A stretch of 10,431 nt of DNA from CAVPEW01 sp050247895 (GCA_050247895.1 JBFWTJ010000128.1:1-10431), one strand, 5' to 3'; positions 1 to 6,002 are shown, counted from the stretch's first letter. Notes: generated by a model from the letters alone, not told the origin. Numbers and translations are program-made.

Positions 1-387
1 CTCGGCCATCGTTGAGCGACCGCCCAGCCGATGACGACGCCTTGCCGGCCGCGTTCCGTCGCCGAGGCTTCGGCCTCGGCCATCGTTGAGCGTCCGCCGC
101 CCGCCCAGCGAACTCGACCACGACCTGAGCCGTCGCCGAGGCTTCGGCCTCGGCCATCGTTGAGCGGTGAGCCTCGCCAGTGGCAGCGCTGAGGCGTCCC
201 CCGTCCGTCGCCGAGGCTTCGGCCTCGGCCATCGTTGAGCGCCGGTGCCACGTGACCAAGCGGAACGGCGAGCAGTGCCCCGTCGCCGAGGCTTCGGCCT
301 CGGCCATCGTTGAGCGCCGCCCGAGTCGGCCCCAGCCCCGCCCCCGCCGCCCGTCGCCGAGGCTTCGGCCTCGGCCATCGTTGAGCG
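1..387 (+). CRISPR. CRISPR array, distal part (five full repeats plus one cut by the window edge)
   Basis: Five identical 37-nt repeats lie at 56-92, 130-166, 205-241, 280-316 and 351-387. The last 18 nt of another are at 1-18. They are separated by unrelated sequences of 37, 37, 38, 38 and 34 nt, which are the spacers. Each repeat starts CCGTCGCCGAGGC, contains a perfect 8-bp stem (GCCGAGGC/GCCTCGGC) closed by a TTCG tetraloop, and ends CATCGTTGAGCG. In the plus orientation the hairpin is followed by a short 3' tail, as in many type I repeats, where the last 8 nt (here GTTGAGCG) become the crRNA 5' handle. This orientation, and a degenerate repeat further right (1528-1538), put the leader and newest spacers to the left, outside the window. 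No cas genes are visible, so the subtype is undetermined. Repeat length and variable spacer length would fit several type I or III systems. Confidence 0.95.
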
Positions 388-424
388 AGGAGAACCCTGC
401 CGACCTCGACAACGAGTGGCTAGC
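388..424 (+). other. Probable last CRISPR spacer, bounded on the right by the IS element
   Basis: These 37 nt lie between the last complete CRISPR repeat and the left end of the IS481 element, which is spacer length. The final six (GCTAGC) are the left copy of the IS target duplication. When the IS is removed, the next bases (from 1528) match the start of the CRISPR repeat in the expected register, so this is best read as the oldest spacer. One plus-strand frame reads ENPADLDNEWL, compatible with a piece of coding DNA from an invader, but the source is unknown. Confidence 0.6.
419..424. repeat. Left copy of IS481 target-site duplication
   Basis: GCTAGC immediately precedes the TGT end of the element. 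It matches the right copy GCTAGT at five of six positions and the NCTAGN target pattern. Confidence 0.75.
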
Positions 425-450
425 TGTGACGACCGGGGACGTTGTCCCTG
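425..450 (+). repeat. IS481 left terminal inverted repeat
   Basis: It starts TGTGA and continues with CGGGGACGTTGTCCCTG. It matches the reverse complement of 1496-1521 except at three neighbouring positions (CGA versus GCG). The inner part contains a short dyad of its own, GGGAC-GTT-GTCCC. Confidence 0.9.
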
Positions 451-479
451 CCGTGTTGGTGTAGGTCCGCGTCGTAGGT

Positions 480-538
480 GAGCCCTCCTTGGGAGTCTGT
501 GGGTCTTCCACAACTCCCAAACTCCACAAGGAGAGCTC
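480..538 (+). promoter_or_regulatory. Transposase leader hairpin that can hide the ribosome binding site
   Basis: The transposase mRNA leader can fold into nested stems. GGGAGT (491-496) pairs with ACTCCC (513-518). TGTGG (498-502) pairs with CCACA (508-512), leaving C497 bulged. Outside these, GAGC-C-CTCCTT (480-490) pairs with AAGGAG-A-GCTC (528-538) with one mismatch. The outer stem contains the Shine-Dalgarno AAGGAG (528-533) that serves the GTG start at 540. I infer that it limits transposase translation, especially on transcripts entering from outside the element, as described for IS10 and IS50. No confident promoter was found inside the left end. Confidence 0.55.
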
Positions 539-539
539 G

Positions 540-1526
540 GTGATCCACGCTACGAGGCAGCACCCCAACGCGCCGTTGACGCCGGAGGGACGCCGCCGGA
601 TGGTGGCCTGTGTGCTCGAAGGGCACTGGACGATCGAAGCGACCGCCGAGCGGTTCCAGGTCGACGCCAAGACGGTGCGGAAGTGGCGGGACCGCTTCGT
701 TGCCGAAGGTGGTCCCGGGCTGCTCGATCGCAGCTGTCGGCCGCGCCGGTCACCGAATCGGACCCGCACACAGCTCGTGAACAAGGTGCTCCGACTGCGC
801 CGCCAGCACCGCTGGGGAGCCGACCACATCGCGCATGAGACCGGTCTTGCGGCGTCGACCGTGCAGGGCATCTTGAACGCCGAAGGCGTCGGCCGGCTCG
901 ACCGCGGTGACCGCGCCACCAACACCGAACCGGTGCGGCGCTACCAGCGGGACCGGCCCGGCGAACTGATCCACGTCGACGTGAAGAAGATCAGTGGGAT
1001 CCCCGCGGGTGGCGGATGGCGGATCCACGGGCGAGGCAACGACGACTACAAGCGCTTCGCCCAGGTCGGCTACCGCTACATCCACTCGGCGATCGACGAC
1101 CGCACCCGGCTCGTGTACTCCGAGATCCACACCGACGAACAAGCTGCCACCGCAGCCGCGTTCTGGGCCCGCGCCGTCGCCTGGTTCGCGACCTGGGGCA
1201 TCACCTGCGAACGCGTCCTCACCGACAACGGCTCGTGCTACAAGTCCGGCCTGTGGCACCGCGCCTGCACGGCGTCGGGCACCACCGTGAAGAAGACCCG
1301 ACCCCGGCGACCCCAGACCAACGGGAAGATCGAACGCTTCCACCGGATCCTCCTCGAGGAATGGGCCTACATCCGGCCATGGCACTCCGACCGGCAACGC
1401 CAGCTCGGCTACGACCGCTTCCTCCACTTCTACAATCACCACCGCGCCCACGGCGCCCTCAGCTGGTCAACTCCCGCCGCGGCCATCCACACGCTCAGGG
1501 ACAACGTCCCCGGCGCTCACAGCTAG
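540..1526 (+). CDS. IS481-family transposase (DDE/integrase core)
   Basis: This 328-residue protein catalyses cutting and strand transfer of the IS ends. The N-terminal third carries helix-turn-helix segments (about residues 15-55, containing TIEATAERFQVDAKTVRKW, and about 75-115) that should bind the inverted repeats. The rve/RNase H-like core follows, with catalytic D147 (HVDVKK), D229 (LTDNGS) and E265 (NGKIERFHR), in the DDE arrangement with 35 residues between the second D and the E. The C-terminal FYNHHRAHGAL motif is typical of the family. The GTG start at 540 is chosen because AAGGAG lies 6 nt upstream. A longer frame from TTG at 489 would start inside the leader hairpin. The last codons lie in the right inverted repeat. 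The TAG stop (1524-1526) is not in the element but in the duplicated CTAG target. The frame is intact, so the enzyme may be active. Confidence 0.95.
   Translation: MIHATRQHPNAPLTPEGRRRMVACVLEGHWTIEATAERFQVDAKTVRKWRDRFVAEGGPGLLDRSCRPRRSPNRTRTQLVNKVLRLRRQHRWGADHIAHETGLAASTVQGILNAEGVGRLDRGDRATNTEPVRRYQRDRPGELIHVDVKKISGIPAGGGWRIHGRGNDDYKRFAQVGYRYIHSAIDDRTRLVYSEIHTDEQAATAAAFWARAVAWFATWGITCERVLTDNGSCYKSGLWHRACTASGTTVKKTRPRRPQTNGKIERFHRILLEEWAYIRPWHSDRQRQLGYDRFLHFYNHHRAHGALSWSTPAAAIHTLRDNVPGAHS
1496..1521 (-). repeat. IS481 right terminal inverted repeat
   Basis: Read on the minus strand it starts TGTGAGCGC and continues GGGGACGTTGTCCCTG, the partner of 425-450 (23 of 26 identical). It also encodes the transposase C terminus (LRDNVPGAHS). 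Confidence 0.9.
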
Positions 1527-1527
1527 T
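1522..1527. repeat. Right copy of IS481 target-site duplication
   Basis: GCTAGT directly follows the ACA end of the element. Its CTAG core supplies the TAG stop of the transposase on the plus strand (1524-1526) and, because CTAG is palindromic, the TAG stop of the antitoxin gene on the minus strand (1523-1525). Confidence 0.75.
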
Positions 1528-1768
1528 CGTCGCCGAGGATCTCCTTGCGGGCGACGTCGAGGGCAATGGTGTCACCCGCGGCCCGGGCGATGGTGAGCTG
1601 GTCCTCGAGGTCCTCGATGCGGTCGAGGGTGCGCTGCCAGGTATCGGGGCGCATGAGCACGGCGACGGGCTTCGAGGACCGGACGATGATGACTGGCCGG
1701 TCACCCAGCTCGGCGACGATCTCCTTGGTCCGCTGTCGGAGCTCGGTGACGCCGATGATGGTCTCCAT
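1523..1768 (-). CDS. Phd/YefM-family antitoxin, no adjacent toxin
   Basis: The 81-residue product starts METIIGVTELRQRTKEIV and continues with a PVIIVRSSKPVAVLMRP segment. This is the N-terminal fold of Phd/YefM antitoxins, which bind operator DNA as dimers. The C-terminal half (about 40-81) is charged and probably helical, the part that normally wraps a toxin. The ATG at 1768 gives the usual family N terminus, with GGAG 3 nt upstream. An in-frame ATG at 1777 is the alternative. No RelE/YoeB, Doc or PIN toxin gene lies on either side: upstream is the 3' end of the siderophore ATPase gene, downstream is the IS element and the CRISPR array. Removing the IS does not reveal one. It is therefore an orphan, or pairs with a toxin elsewhere. 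Its last codons overlap a sequence matching the CRISPR repeat start. Confidence 0.85.
   Translation of the reverse strand: METIIGVTELRQRTKEIVAELGDRPVIIVRSSKPVAVLMRPDTWQRTLDRIEDLEDQLTIARAAGDTIALDVARKEILGDD
1528..1538 (+). repeat. Candidate truncated terminal CRISPR repeat inside the antitoxin gene end
   Basis: CGTCGCCGAGG equals positions 2-12 of the 37-nt CRISPR repeat. After deleting the IS and one target copy, it begins 37 nt after the last complete repeat, which is the correct spacer distance. The following bases (ATCTCC) no longer match. Degenerate repeats are common at the leader-distal end of arrays. The same bases encode LGDD at the antitoxin C terminus, so chance similarity in GC-rich coding DNA is the alternative. 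Confidence 0.5.
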
Positions 1769-1896
1769 GCGCTCCATCCTCTTGCCAGCTCTCGCGTACG
1801 TCAAAAGATGCTTTCTGGTCCACCTATGAACGTGTGTTTAGGCAAATGTCAGAGCTTGCGTCATGACATACGCCGTAGAGATCGAGCGAATGGTGG
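1769..1896. other. Intergenic region of lower GC between the siderophore ATPase and antitoxin genes
   Basis: This stretch is clearly richer in A and T than its surroundings, mainly 1801-1870, and should contain the antitoxin promoter. No convincing -35/-10 pair was found. It contains the 8-bp palindrome GTCATGAC (1860-1867) and an inverted repeat TGTCA (1847-1851)/TGACA (1864-1868), which could be an operator, since Phd-type antitoxins usually autoregulate. That role is a guess. No strong terminator follows the ATPase gene. Confidence 0.35.
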
Positions 1897-2745
1897 TCAG
1901 CGCAGGGCGCCGCCCGCGCCCTCGGAGATGTCCTCGGGGACGCCGACCCGCGAGTCGCGGGCCAGGGGGACGACCAGGGGGGTGCCGGTCTGGGGGTCGG
2001 GCACCACCTCGGCCTGCAGGGCGAAGATCTCCTCGACGCCCTCGACGGTGAGCACCTCGGCGGGGCTGCCCGACGAGATGATCCGCCCGCCGCGCATGGC
2101 GATCATGTGCGAGGCGTAGCGGGCCGCCAGGTTCAGGTCATGCAGCACCGCGACCAGCGTGCGCCCCTCGCGGTGCAGGTCGGCGCACAGGTCGAGCACG
2201 TCGAGCTGGTGGGTGATGTCCAGGTAGGTCGTCGGCTCGTCGAGCAGCAGCAGCGGCGTGTCCTGGGCCAGGACCATGGCCAGCCAGACGCGCTGGCGCT
2301 GGCCACCGGAGAGGGCTGACACCCGCCGCTTGGCCAGGGAGCGCACGCCCGTGGCATCCATGGCCCGGGCCACCGCCACGCCGTCCTCGGGGGACCACTG
2401 CTTGAGCAGGCTCTGGTGGGGGAACCGGCCCCGCGAGACCAGGTCCTGCACGGTGATGCCCTCGGGGGCGATCGAGGCCTGGGGCAGCAGCGCCAGGCGC
2501 CGGGCGACCTCCTTGCCGCCCATCCCGGTGATCGGCCTGCCCTCCAGGTAGACCGCGCCGGCGGACACCTCGAGGGTGCGGGCCAGGGCCTTGAGCAGCG
2601 TGGACTTGCCGCAGCCGTTGGGGCCGACGATGACGGTGAACGAGCCCTCGGGGATCGTCACCGACAGGTCGCTGGCCACGACGTGGCCCTCGTAGGCCAG
2701 GGTCAGGTCGACCCCGACGAGGGGTCCGTCGGCCGGCGTCGTCAT
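1897..2745 (-). CDS. fepC: Iron-siderophore ABC transporter, ATP-binding protein (FepC/FecE type)
   Basis: This 282-residue ATPase powers iron-chelate import from the cytoplasmic face of the membrane by binding the two FecCD permeases. All ABC motifs are present: Walker A GPNGCGKST (41-49), Q-loop Q89 (LLPQ), signature LSGGQRQR (145-152), Walker B LLLLDE (165-170) followed by PTTYLD, and the switch histidine H202 (LHDLN). The length and the TTYLDITHQLDVL segment are characteristic of the FepC/FhuC group. ATG at 2745 has GGAAGG 9 nt upstream. It is the last gene of the operon, 43 bp after the permease gene. Which siderophore is carried cannot be told from the ATPase, and the symbol denotes family rather than proven orthology. 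Confidence 0.93.
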   Translation of the reverse strand: MTTPADGPLVGVDLTLAYEGHVVASDLSVTIPEGSFTVIVGPNGCGKSTLLKALARTLEVSAGAVYLEGRPITGMGGKEVARRLALLPQASIAPEGITVQDLVSRGRFPHQSLLKQWSPEDGVAVARAMDATGVRSLAKRRVSALSGGQRQRVWLAMVLAQDTPLLLLDEPTTYLDITHQLDVLDLCADLHREGRTLVAVLHDLNLAARYASHMIAMRGGRIISSGSPAEVLTVEGVEEIFALQAEVVPDPQTGTPLVVPLARDSRVGVPEDISEGAGGALR

Positions 2746-2788
2746 CGGTCGCGACCTTCCGACGCGGGCCAGGCAGGGCGGGAGAGGG

Positions 2789-3850
2789 TCACATCGAGCC
2801 CTTTCGGAGTTCGAGGGTCAGCAGGACCACGAGGTAGATGCCGCCCAGCGCGGCGGTCAGGATCCCCACCGGCAGCGGCCGGGGGAACGGGAGGTGCTGG
2901 GCCGCGATGTCGGCCCAGACCAGCAGGGCGGCACCGGTCAACGTGGAGACGACCACGGTCGGGCCCGTCGTGCGGGCCAGGCGGCGGGCGATCTGGGGGG
3001 CGGTCAGGGCGACGAAGGCGATGGGCCCGGCTACCGCGGTGGCCACCGCGGCGAGCGCGACGGCCACGACGATGCCCAGGCTGCGCGTCCGGCGCACCGA
3101 CACGCCCAGGCCCCAGGCGGTCTCGTCGCCCATCTCCGCGATGGTGAGCTGCCGGGTGAGGCCGAGCGCCAGGGGGATGAGGACGACCACGCCGATCCAC
3201 ACGATCGTGGCGTGCGAGGAGTTGCGGGCGCTGAGCGAGCCGTTGACCCACGCGACCAGGTTCTGGGACTGCTGGGCGCCCATGCGGGTCACCGCGTACT
3301 GGACGACCGCGGTGCCGATGGCGGCGACGCCGATGCCGGTGAGGATCATGCGGTGCACGGCGAGGAAGCCGCGGCCCGCGCCAAGGCGCACGAGCGCCGT
3401 GGCCAGCAGGGCGCCGAACGTCGCGCCGATCCAGGCCGGCGTCTGGGGTGAGGCCCACAGGACCGCGGCGGCCCCCGCTGCCGACCCGGAGCTGAGGCCG
3501 ATCACGTCGGGGCTGCCCAGCGGGTTCCGGCTGACCGACTGGAAGATCGAGCCCGACACCGACAGGGCGGCCCCCGCACCCAGGGCGACCAGCAGGCGGG
3601 GGAGGCGGACGTCGACGATGTTCTGCTGGCGGCGGGTGCCGTCGCCGCCCAGGGCGGCCAGGAGGTCGACGAGCGGGATGCCCGACCCGTCGACGGTGAA
3701 GGTGGCGACCGCGCCGACCACGACCACGGCCAGGAGGGCCACGCTGACCGCGACCGCCCGCGGGTGAAGCCGGAACCCGGCCAGCGTGGGGGTGGAGATC
3801 GGTTCCGGCGTCGCGACCGGCACGGTCACCGCGGCGGGCGTGGCGGTCAC
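2789..3850 (-). CDS. fepG: Iron-siderophore ABC transporter permease (FecCD family, FepG type)
   Basis: This 353-residue inner-membrane protein is of normal length for the family. A short cytoplasmic leader is followed by many hydrophobic segments (FecCD proteins have about ten). Family landmarks are SRNPLGSPDVIGLSSGSAAG (about 120-140), the WVNGSLSARN region, and GPIAFVALTAPQIARRLA near residue 275, the loop that couples to the ATPase. It should form a heterodimer with the permease encoded just upstream. The GTG start at 3850 overlaps the previous stop by 4 bp (GTGA) and has a near-perfect AGGAGG 7 nt upstream, indicating coupled translation. Confidence 0.93.
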   Translation of the reverse strand: MTATPAAVTVPVATPEPISTPTLAGFRLHPRAVAVSVALLAVVVVGAVATFTVDGSGIPLVDLLAALGGDGTRRQQNIVDVRLPRLLVALGAGAALSVSGSIFQSVSRNPLGSPDVIGLSSGSAAGAAAVLWASPQTPAWIGATFGALLATALVRLGAGRGFLAVHRMILTGIGVAAIGTAVVQYAVTRMGAQQSQNLVAWVNGSLSARNSSHATIVWIGVVVLIPLALGLTRQLTIAEMGDETAWGLGVSVRRTRSLGIVVAVALAAVATAVAGPIAFVALTAPQIARRLARTTGPTVVVSTLTGAALLVWADIAAQHLPFPRPLPVGILTAALGGIYLVVLLTLELRKGSM

Positions 3851-4890
3851 AGGGCGGCCTCCTGCCGGCGGACGATGAGCAGCAGCGCCGGTCCGCCGAT
3901 GAGCGCGGTGACCACGCCGACCATCAGCTCGCCGTCGGGGACCGCGATCCGGCCGATCACGTCGGCCACGAGCAGCAGGATCGAGCCCGAGACCATCGAG
4001 TAGGGGATCACCCAGCGGTAGTCGGGACCGGTGAAGGGCCGCACCACGTGGGGGACGGCCAGGCCCACGAACGCGATCGGGCCCACCGCGGCGGTGGCCG
4101 ACGCGGCGAGCAGCGTGGCCGCGAGCGCGCCGCCGATCCGGACCCGGCCGGTGTCCACGCCCAGGGCCCGGGCCAGCTCCTCGCCCAGCGACATGGCGTT
4201 GAGCGAGCGACCCAGCAGCAGGGCCAGGACCAGCCCGGCCGCCATCAGCGGCCAGGTGCTGCCCAGGGCGTCGAAGCCGCGGCCGGCCAGCGAGCCCACC
4301 ACCCAGAACCGGTAGCTGTCGAAGACGTCGGGCTTGGAGAAGGTGATGCCCTGCACCAGCGCGATCAGCACCGCGCTGACCGCGGCCCCGGCCAGCGCCA
4401 GGCGGACCGGCGAGGCCGCCTTCTTCCCGGCGCCCACGGCGTACACGGCCAGCGCGGCCAGGATCGCCCCGGCCAGCGCTGCCGCCGGTCCGGCCGCCCC
4501 GACCCCCCGCCCCGTGGCGGCGGCCAGCACGACCACCGCGGTCGCCGCGCCGGCGTTGATCCCGAGGATGCCCGGGTCGCCGAGCGGGTTGCGGGTGATG
4601 GCCTGGATCACCGCGCCCGACACCGCGAGCGAGGCCCCGACCATCAGCCCCAGGACGGTGCGCTCCCAGCGCTGGTCGATGACGTTGGCGACGAAGGAGT
4701 CGTCGCCGCCGAACAGCGACGACAGGACGTCGCCCAGGGGCACCGAGCGGGCGCCGACCGCGAGGCTCGTGAGGAACGCGAGGGCGCAGGCCGCCAGCAG
4801 GACGACCAGTCCGCCCACGAGCACGGCGGTCGGCTTGCTGGTGGCCTCGGTCGGACCGGCTCGCCGGAGCTCGACGTCGGTCACGGTCAC
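3847..4890 (-). CDS. fepD: Iron-siderophore ABC transporter permease (FecCD family, FepD type)
   Basis: This 347-residue integral membrane protein is the second half of the import channel. It carries the FecCD hallmarks TRNPLGDPGILGINAGAA (about 108-126), FWVVGSLAGRG, LARALGVDTGRVR and GPIAFVGLAVPHVVRPFTG, the coupling loop. The start is GTG at 4890, only 7 bp after the stop of the binding-protein gene. The ribosome site there is weak, so translation probably depends on ribosomes finishing the upstream gene. Its stop overlaps the GTG of the next permease gene. Order and overlap fit a single four-gene transcript. Confidence 0.93.
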   Translation of the reverse strand: MTVTDVELRRAGPTEATSKPTAVLVGGLVVLLAACALAFLTSLAVGARSVPLGDVLSSLFGGDDSFVANVIDQRWERTVLGLMVGASLAVSGAVIQAITRNPLGDPGILGINAGAATAVVVLAAATGRGVGAAGPAAALAGAILAALAVYAVGAGKKAASPVRLALAGAAVSAVLIALVQGITFSKPDVFDSYRFWVVGSLAGRGFDALGSTWPLMAAGLVLALLLGRSLNAMSLGEELARALGVDTGRVRIGGALAATLLAASATAAVGPIAFVGLAVPHVVRPFTGPDYRWVIPYSMVSGSILLLVADVIGRIAVPDGELMVGVVTALIGGPALLLIVRRQEAAL

Positions 4891-4897
4891 CGCCGGC

Positions 4898-5926
4898 TCA
4901 GTCGCCCACGGCCTTGCTGATGGTGGGCAGCCAGGCGTCGAGGACCCACGGGACGCTGAGGACGCTCACCGCGGTGGTCGCCATGGAGATGGGCCGGTCG
5001 AGGAGGGGGACGTAGCGGCCCTCCTCCACGGCGGGGATCTGGGCGAACAGGGGGTTCGCCTCCAGGGCGTCCTGCTCGTCCTGGTCGTTGAACCACGTGA
5101 AGATGACGTCGACGTCGTTGAGCTCGTCGGCCTCCTCGATGCTGAGGGTCGCGGTGAAGCTCCCCGCCGCGGCCCGGCGCTCGGAGACCACCTCGGGGAT
5201 GACGAAGCCGAGCTTCTCGAGGATCGCGACCCGGGCGTCACCGGGCAGGTACACGGCGAGGTTGCCGCCCTCGCCGGCGAAGACGTAGGCGAAGGTCTTG
5301 CCCTCGAACTCGGGGTGCTCCCCGGCCGCCTCCTCGAGCTGGTCGTAGACCTCCTCGACGAGCTCGTCGCCCCGCTCGGCCTGGCCGAGCGCCTGCGCGG
5401 TGATCCTGGTCTGGTCCTCCCACCCGGTCAGCCAGGGGTCGCCGGGGAAGGCGACGGTGGGGGCGATGCCGTTCAGCTGCTGGAAGGTCGCCTGGTCGAT
5501 CCCCGAGTGCACGGCGAGGATCAGGTCGGGATCGGCGTCGATCACGGCGTCGATGTCGAGCTCGGGCATGTCGATGTAGGTCGTGGGCAGGGTGCCGTCG
5601 ATCTCCTCGACGGCGTCGCGCAGCCACGGCAGGTAGCCGTCGGCGTCGCCGGCCCAGGTGTCCGCGGGGATGGCCACCGGGACGACCCCGAGCGCCACCG
5701 CGGTGTCGGCCGAGGACCAGCCGACGGTCACGACCCGCCGAGGGGCCTCGGTGATCTCGGTCGACCCGTAGGCGTGCTCGATGGTGACCGGGAACTCGCC
5801 CTCGGCCACCGATCCGCCGGCGTCGTCGTCCTCGCGCTCCGAGCCCCCGCACGCGACGAGGACGAGCGCGGCCACCACGATCGTGGCGAGCGCGGTGAAC
5901 GGACCGGGACGGGATCGACGTGACAT
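4898..5926 (-). CDS. fepB: Iron-siderophore substrate-binding lipoprotein (FepB type)
   Basis: This 342-residue protein captures ferric siderophore outside the membrane and delivers it to the permeases. It has a clear lipoprotein signal: basic N terminus (MSRRSRPG), a hydrophobic stretch (about 10-24) and lipobox LVAC with lipidated C26, followed by an acidic linker. The mature part is a class III (TroA/FhuD-like) binding fold. It includes RRVVTVGWSSADTAVALGVVPVAI at its start, the segment DPDLILAVHSGID, and a conserved C-terminal PWVLDAWLPTI. The opening resembles actinobacterial siderophore-binding proteins annotated as FepB or FecB. ATG at 5926 has AGGAG 5 nt upstream. It is the first gene of the operon and sits behind an IdeR-like iron box. 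The exact ligand cannot be read from the sequence. Confidence 0.93.
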   Translation of the reverse strand: MSRRSRPGPFTALATIVVAALVLVACGGSEREDDDAGGSVAEGEFPVTIEHAYGSTEITEAPRRVVTVGWSSADTAVALGVVPVAIPADTWAGDADGYLPWLRDAVEEIDGTLPTTYIDMPELDIDAVIDADPDLILAVHSGIDQATFQQLNGIAPTVAFPGDPWLTGWEDQTRITAQALGQAERGDELVEEVYDQLEEAAGEHPEFEGKTFAYVFAGEGGNLAVYLPGDARVAILEKLGFVIPEVVSERRAAAGSFTATLSIEEADELNDVDVIFTWFNDQDEQDALEANPLFAQIPAVEEGRYVPLLDRPISMATTAVSVLSVPWVLDAWLPTISKAVGD

Positions 5927-5950
5927 GGCAGCTCCTGGGCGACTGGGCCT

Positions 5951-5969
5951 CGATGTAAGGCTGACCTTA
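5951..5969 (-). promoter_or_regulatory. IdeR/DtxR-like iron box upstream of the siderophore operon
   Basis: The site contains the perfect dyad TAAGG-CTGA-CCTTA (5956-5969). By eye it matches the 19-bp DtxR/IdeR consensus (TTAGGTTAGGCTAACCTAA) at about 13 positions. It overlaps the -10 element of the predicted promoter, so iron-loaded repressor would block transcription. It agrees with the function of the downstream operon. No regulator gene is in the window. Confidence 0.75.
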
Positions 5970-5992
5970 ATCAGTCTGATAGGCCCAATGAA
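5964..5992 (-). promoter_or_regulatory. Predicted promoter of the siderophore uptake operon
   Basis: On the minus strand TTCATT (5992-5987) and TAAGGT (5969-5964) are separated by exactly 17 nt. The second fits the TAnnnT pattern of actinobacterial -10 elements. Transcription would start near 5957, leaving a leader of about 30 nt with AGGAG before the ATG at 5926. A further dyad ATCAG-T-CTGAT (5970-5980) fills the spacer. A 7-bp inverted repeat TGGGCCT (5944-5950)/AGGCCCA (5981-5987) encloses the whole control region. Confidence 0.55.
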
Positions 5993-6002
5993 GAGATGTG
6001 CG

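Larger units (their letters stand above)
425..1521 (+). mobile_element. IS481-family insertion sequence, apparently complete
   Basis: The element is 1097 bp with TGT...ACA ends, as is usual for IS481 members. The left (425-450) and right (1496-1521) inverted repeats match at 23 of 26 positions. It encodes one DDE transposase. It is flanked by GCTAGC (419-424) and GCTAGT (1522-1527), a 6-bp duplication with one mismatch that fits the NCTAGN target known for IS481 itself. The insertion lies in the terminal CRISPR spacer, next to the stop codon of an antitoxin gene. Intact ends, an intact reading frame and a nearly perfect duplication suggest a fairly recent insertion. Confidence 0.92.

Noticed and set aside
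388..424. A remnant of a toxin gene downstream of the orphan antitoxin
   Set aside because: With the IS removed only 37 nt separate the antitoxin stop region from the first full CRISPR repeat. No start codon with a toxin-like frame is present there, and the length and register fit a spacer.
180..464. A 94-codon plus-strand open frame across the CRISPR repeats
   Set aside because: It repeats VAEASASAIVERR because it reads through repeat units. The periodicity and unrelated spacers show an array, not a protein gene.
489..539. A TTG start giving a 345-residue transposase
   Set aside because: It would start inside the leader hairpin with no ribosome site. GTG at 540 has AAGGAG at ideal spacing.
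1016..2119. A long plus-strand frame crossing the transposase end, the antitoxin and the ATPase tail
   Set aside because: It crosses three real gene boundaries and the IS end, and its product is Arg/Pro-rich noise.
4334..5923. A 529-codon plus-strand open frame opposite fepD and fepB
   Set aside because: It spans two well-recognised genes on the other strand and has low-complexity composition without a folded domain.
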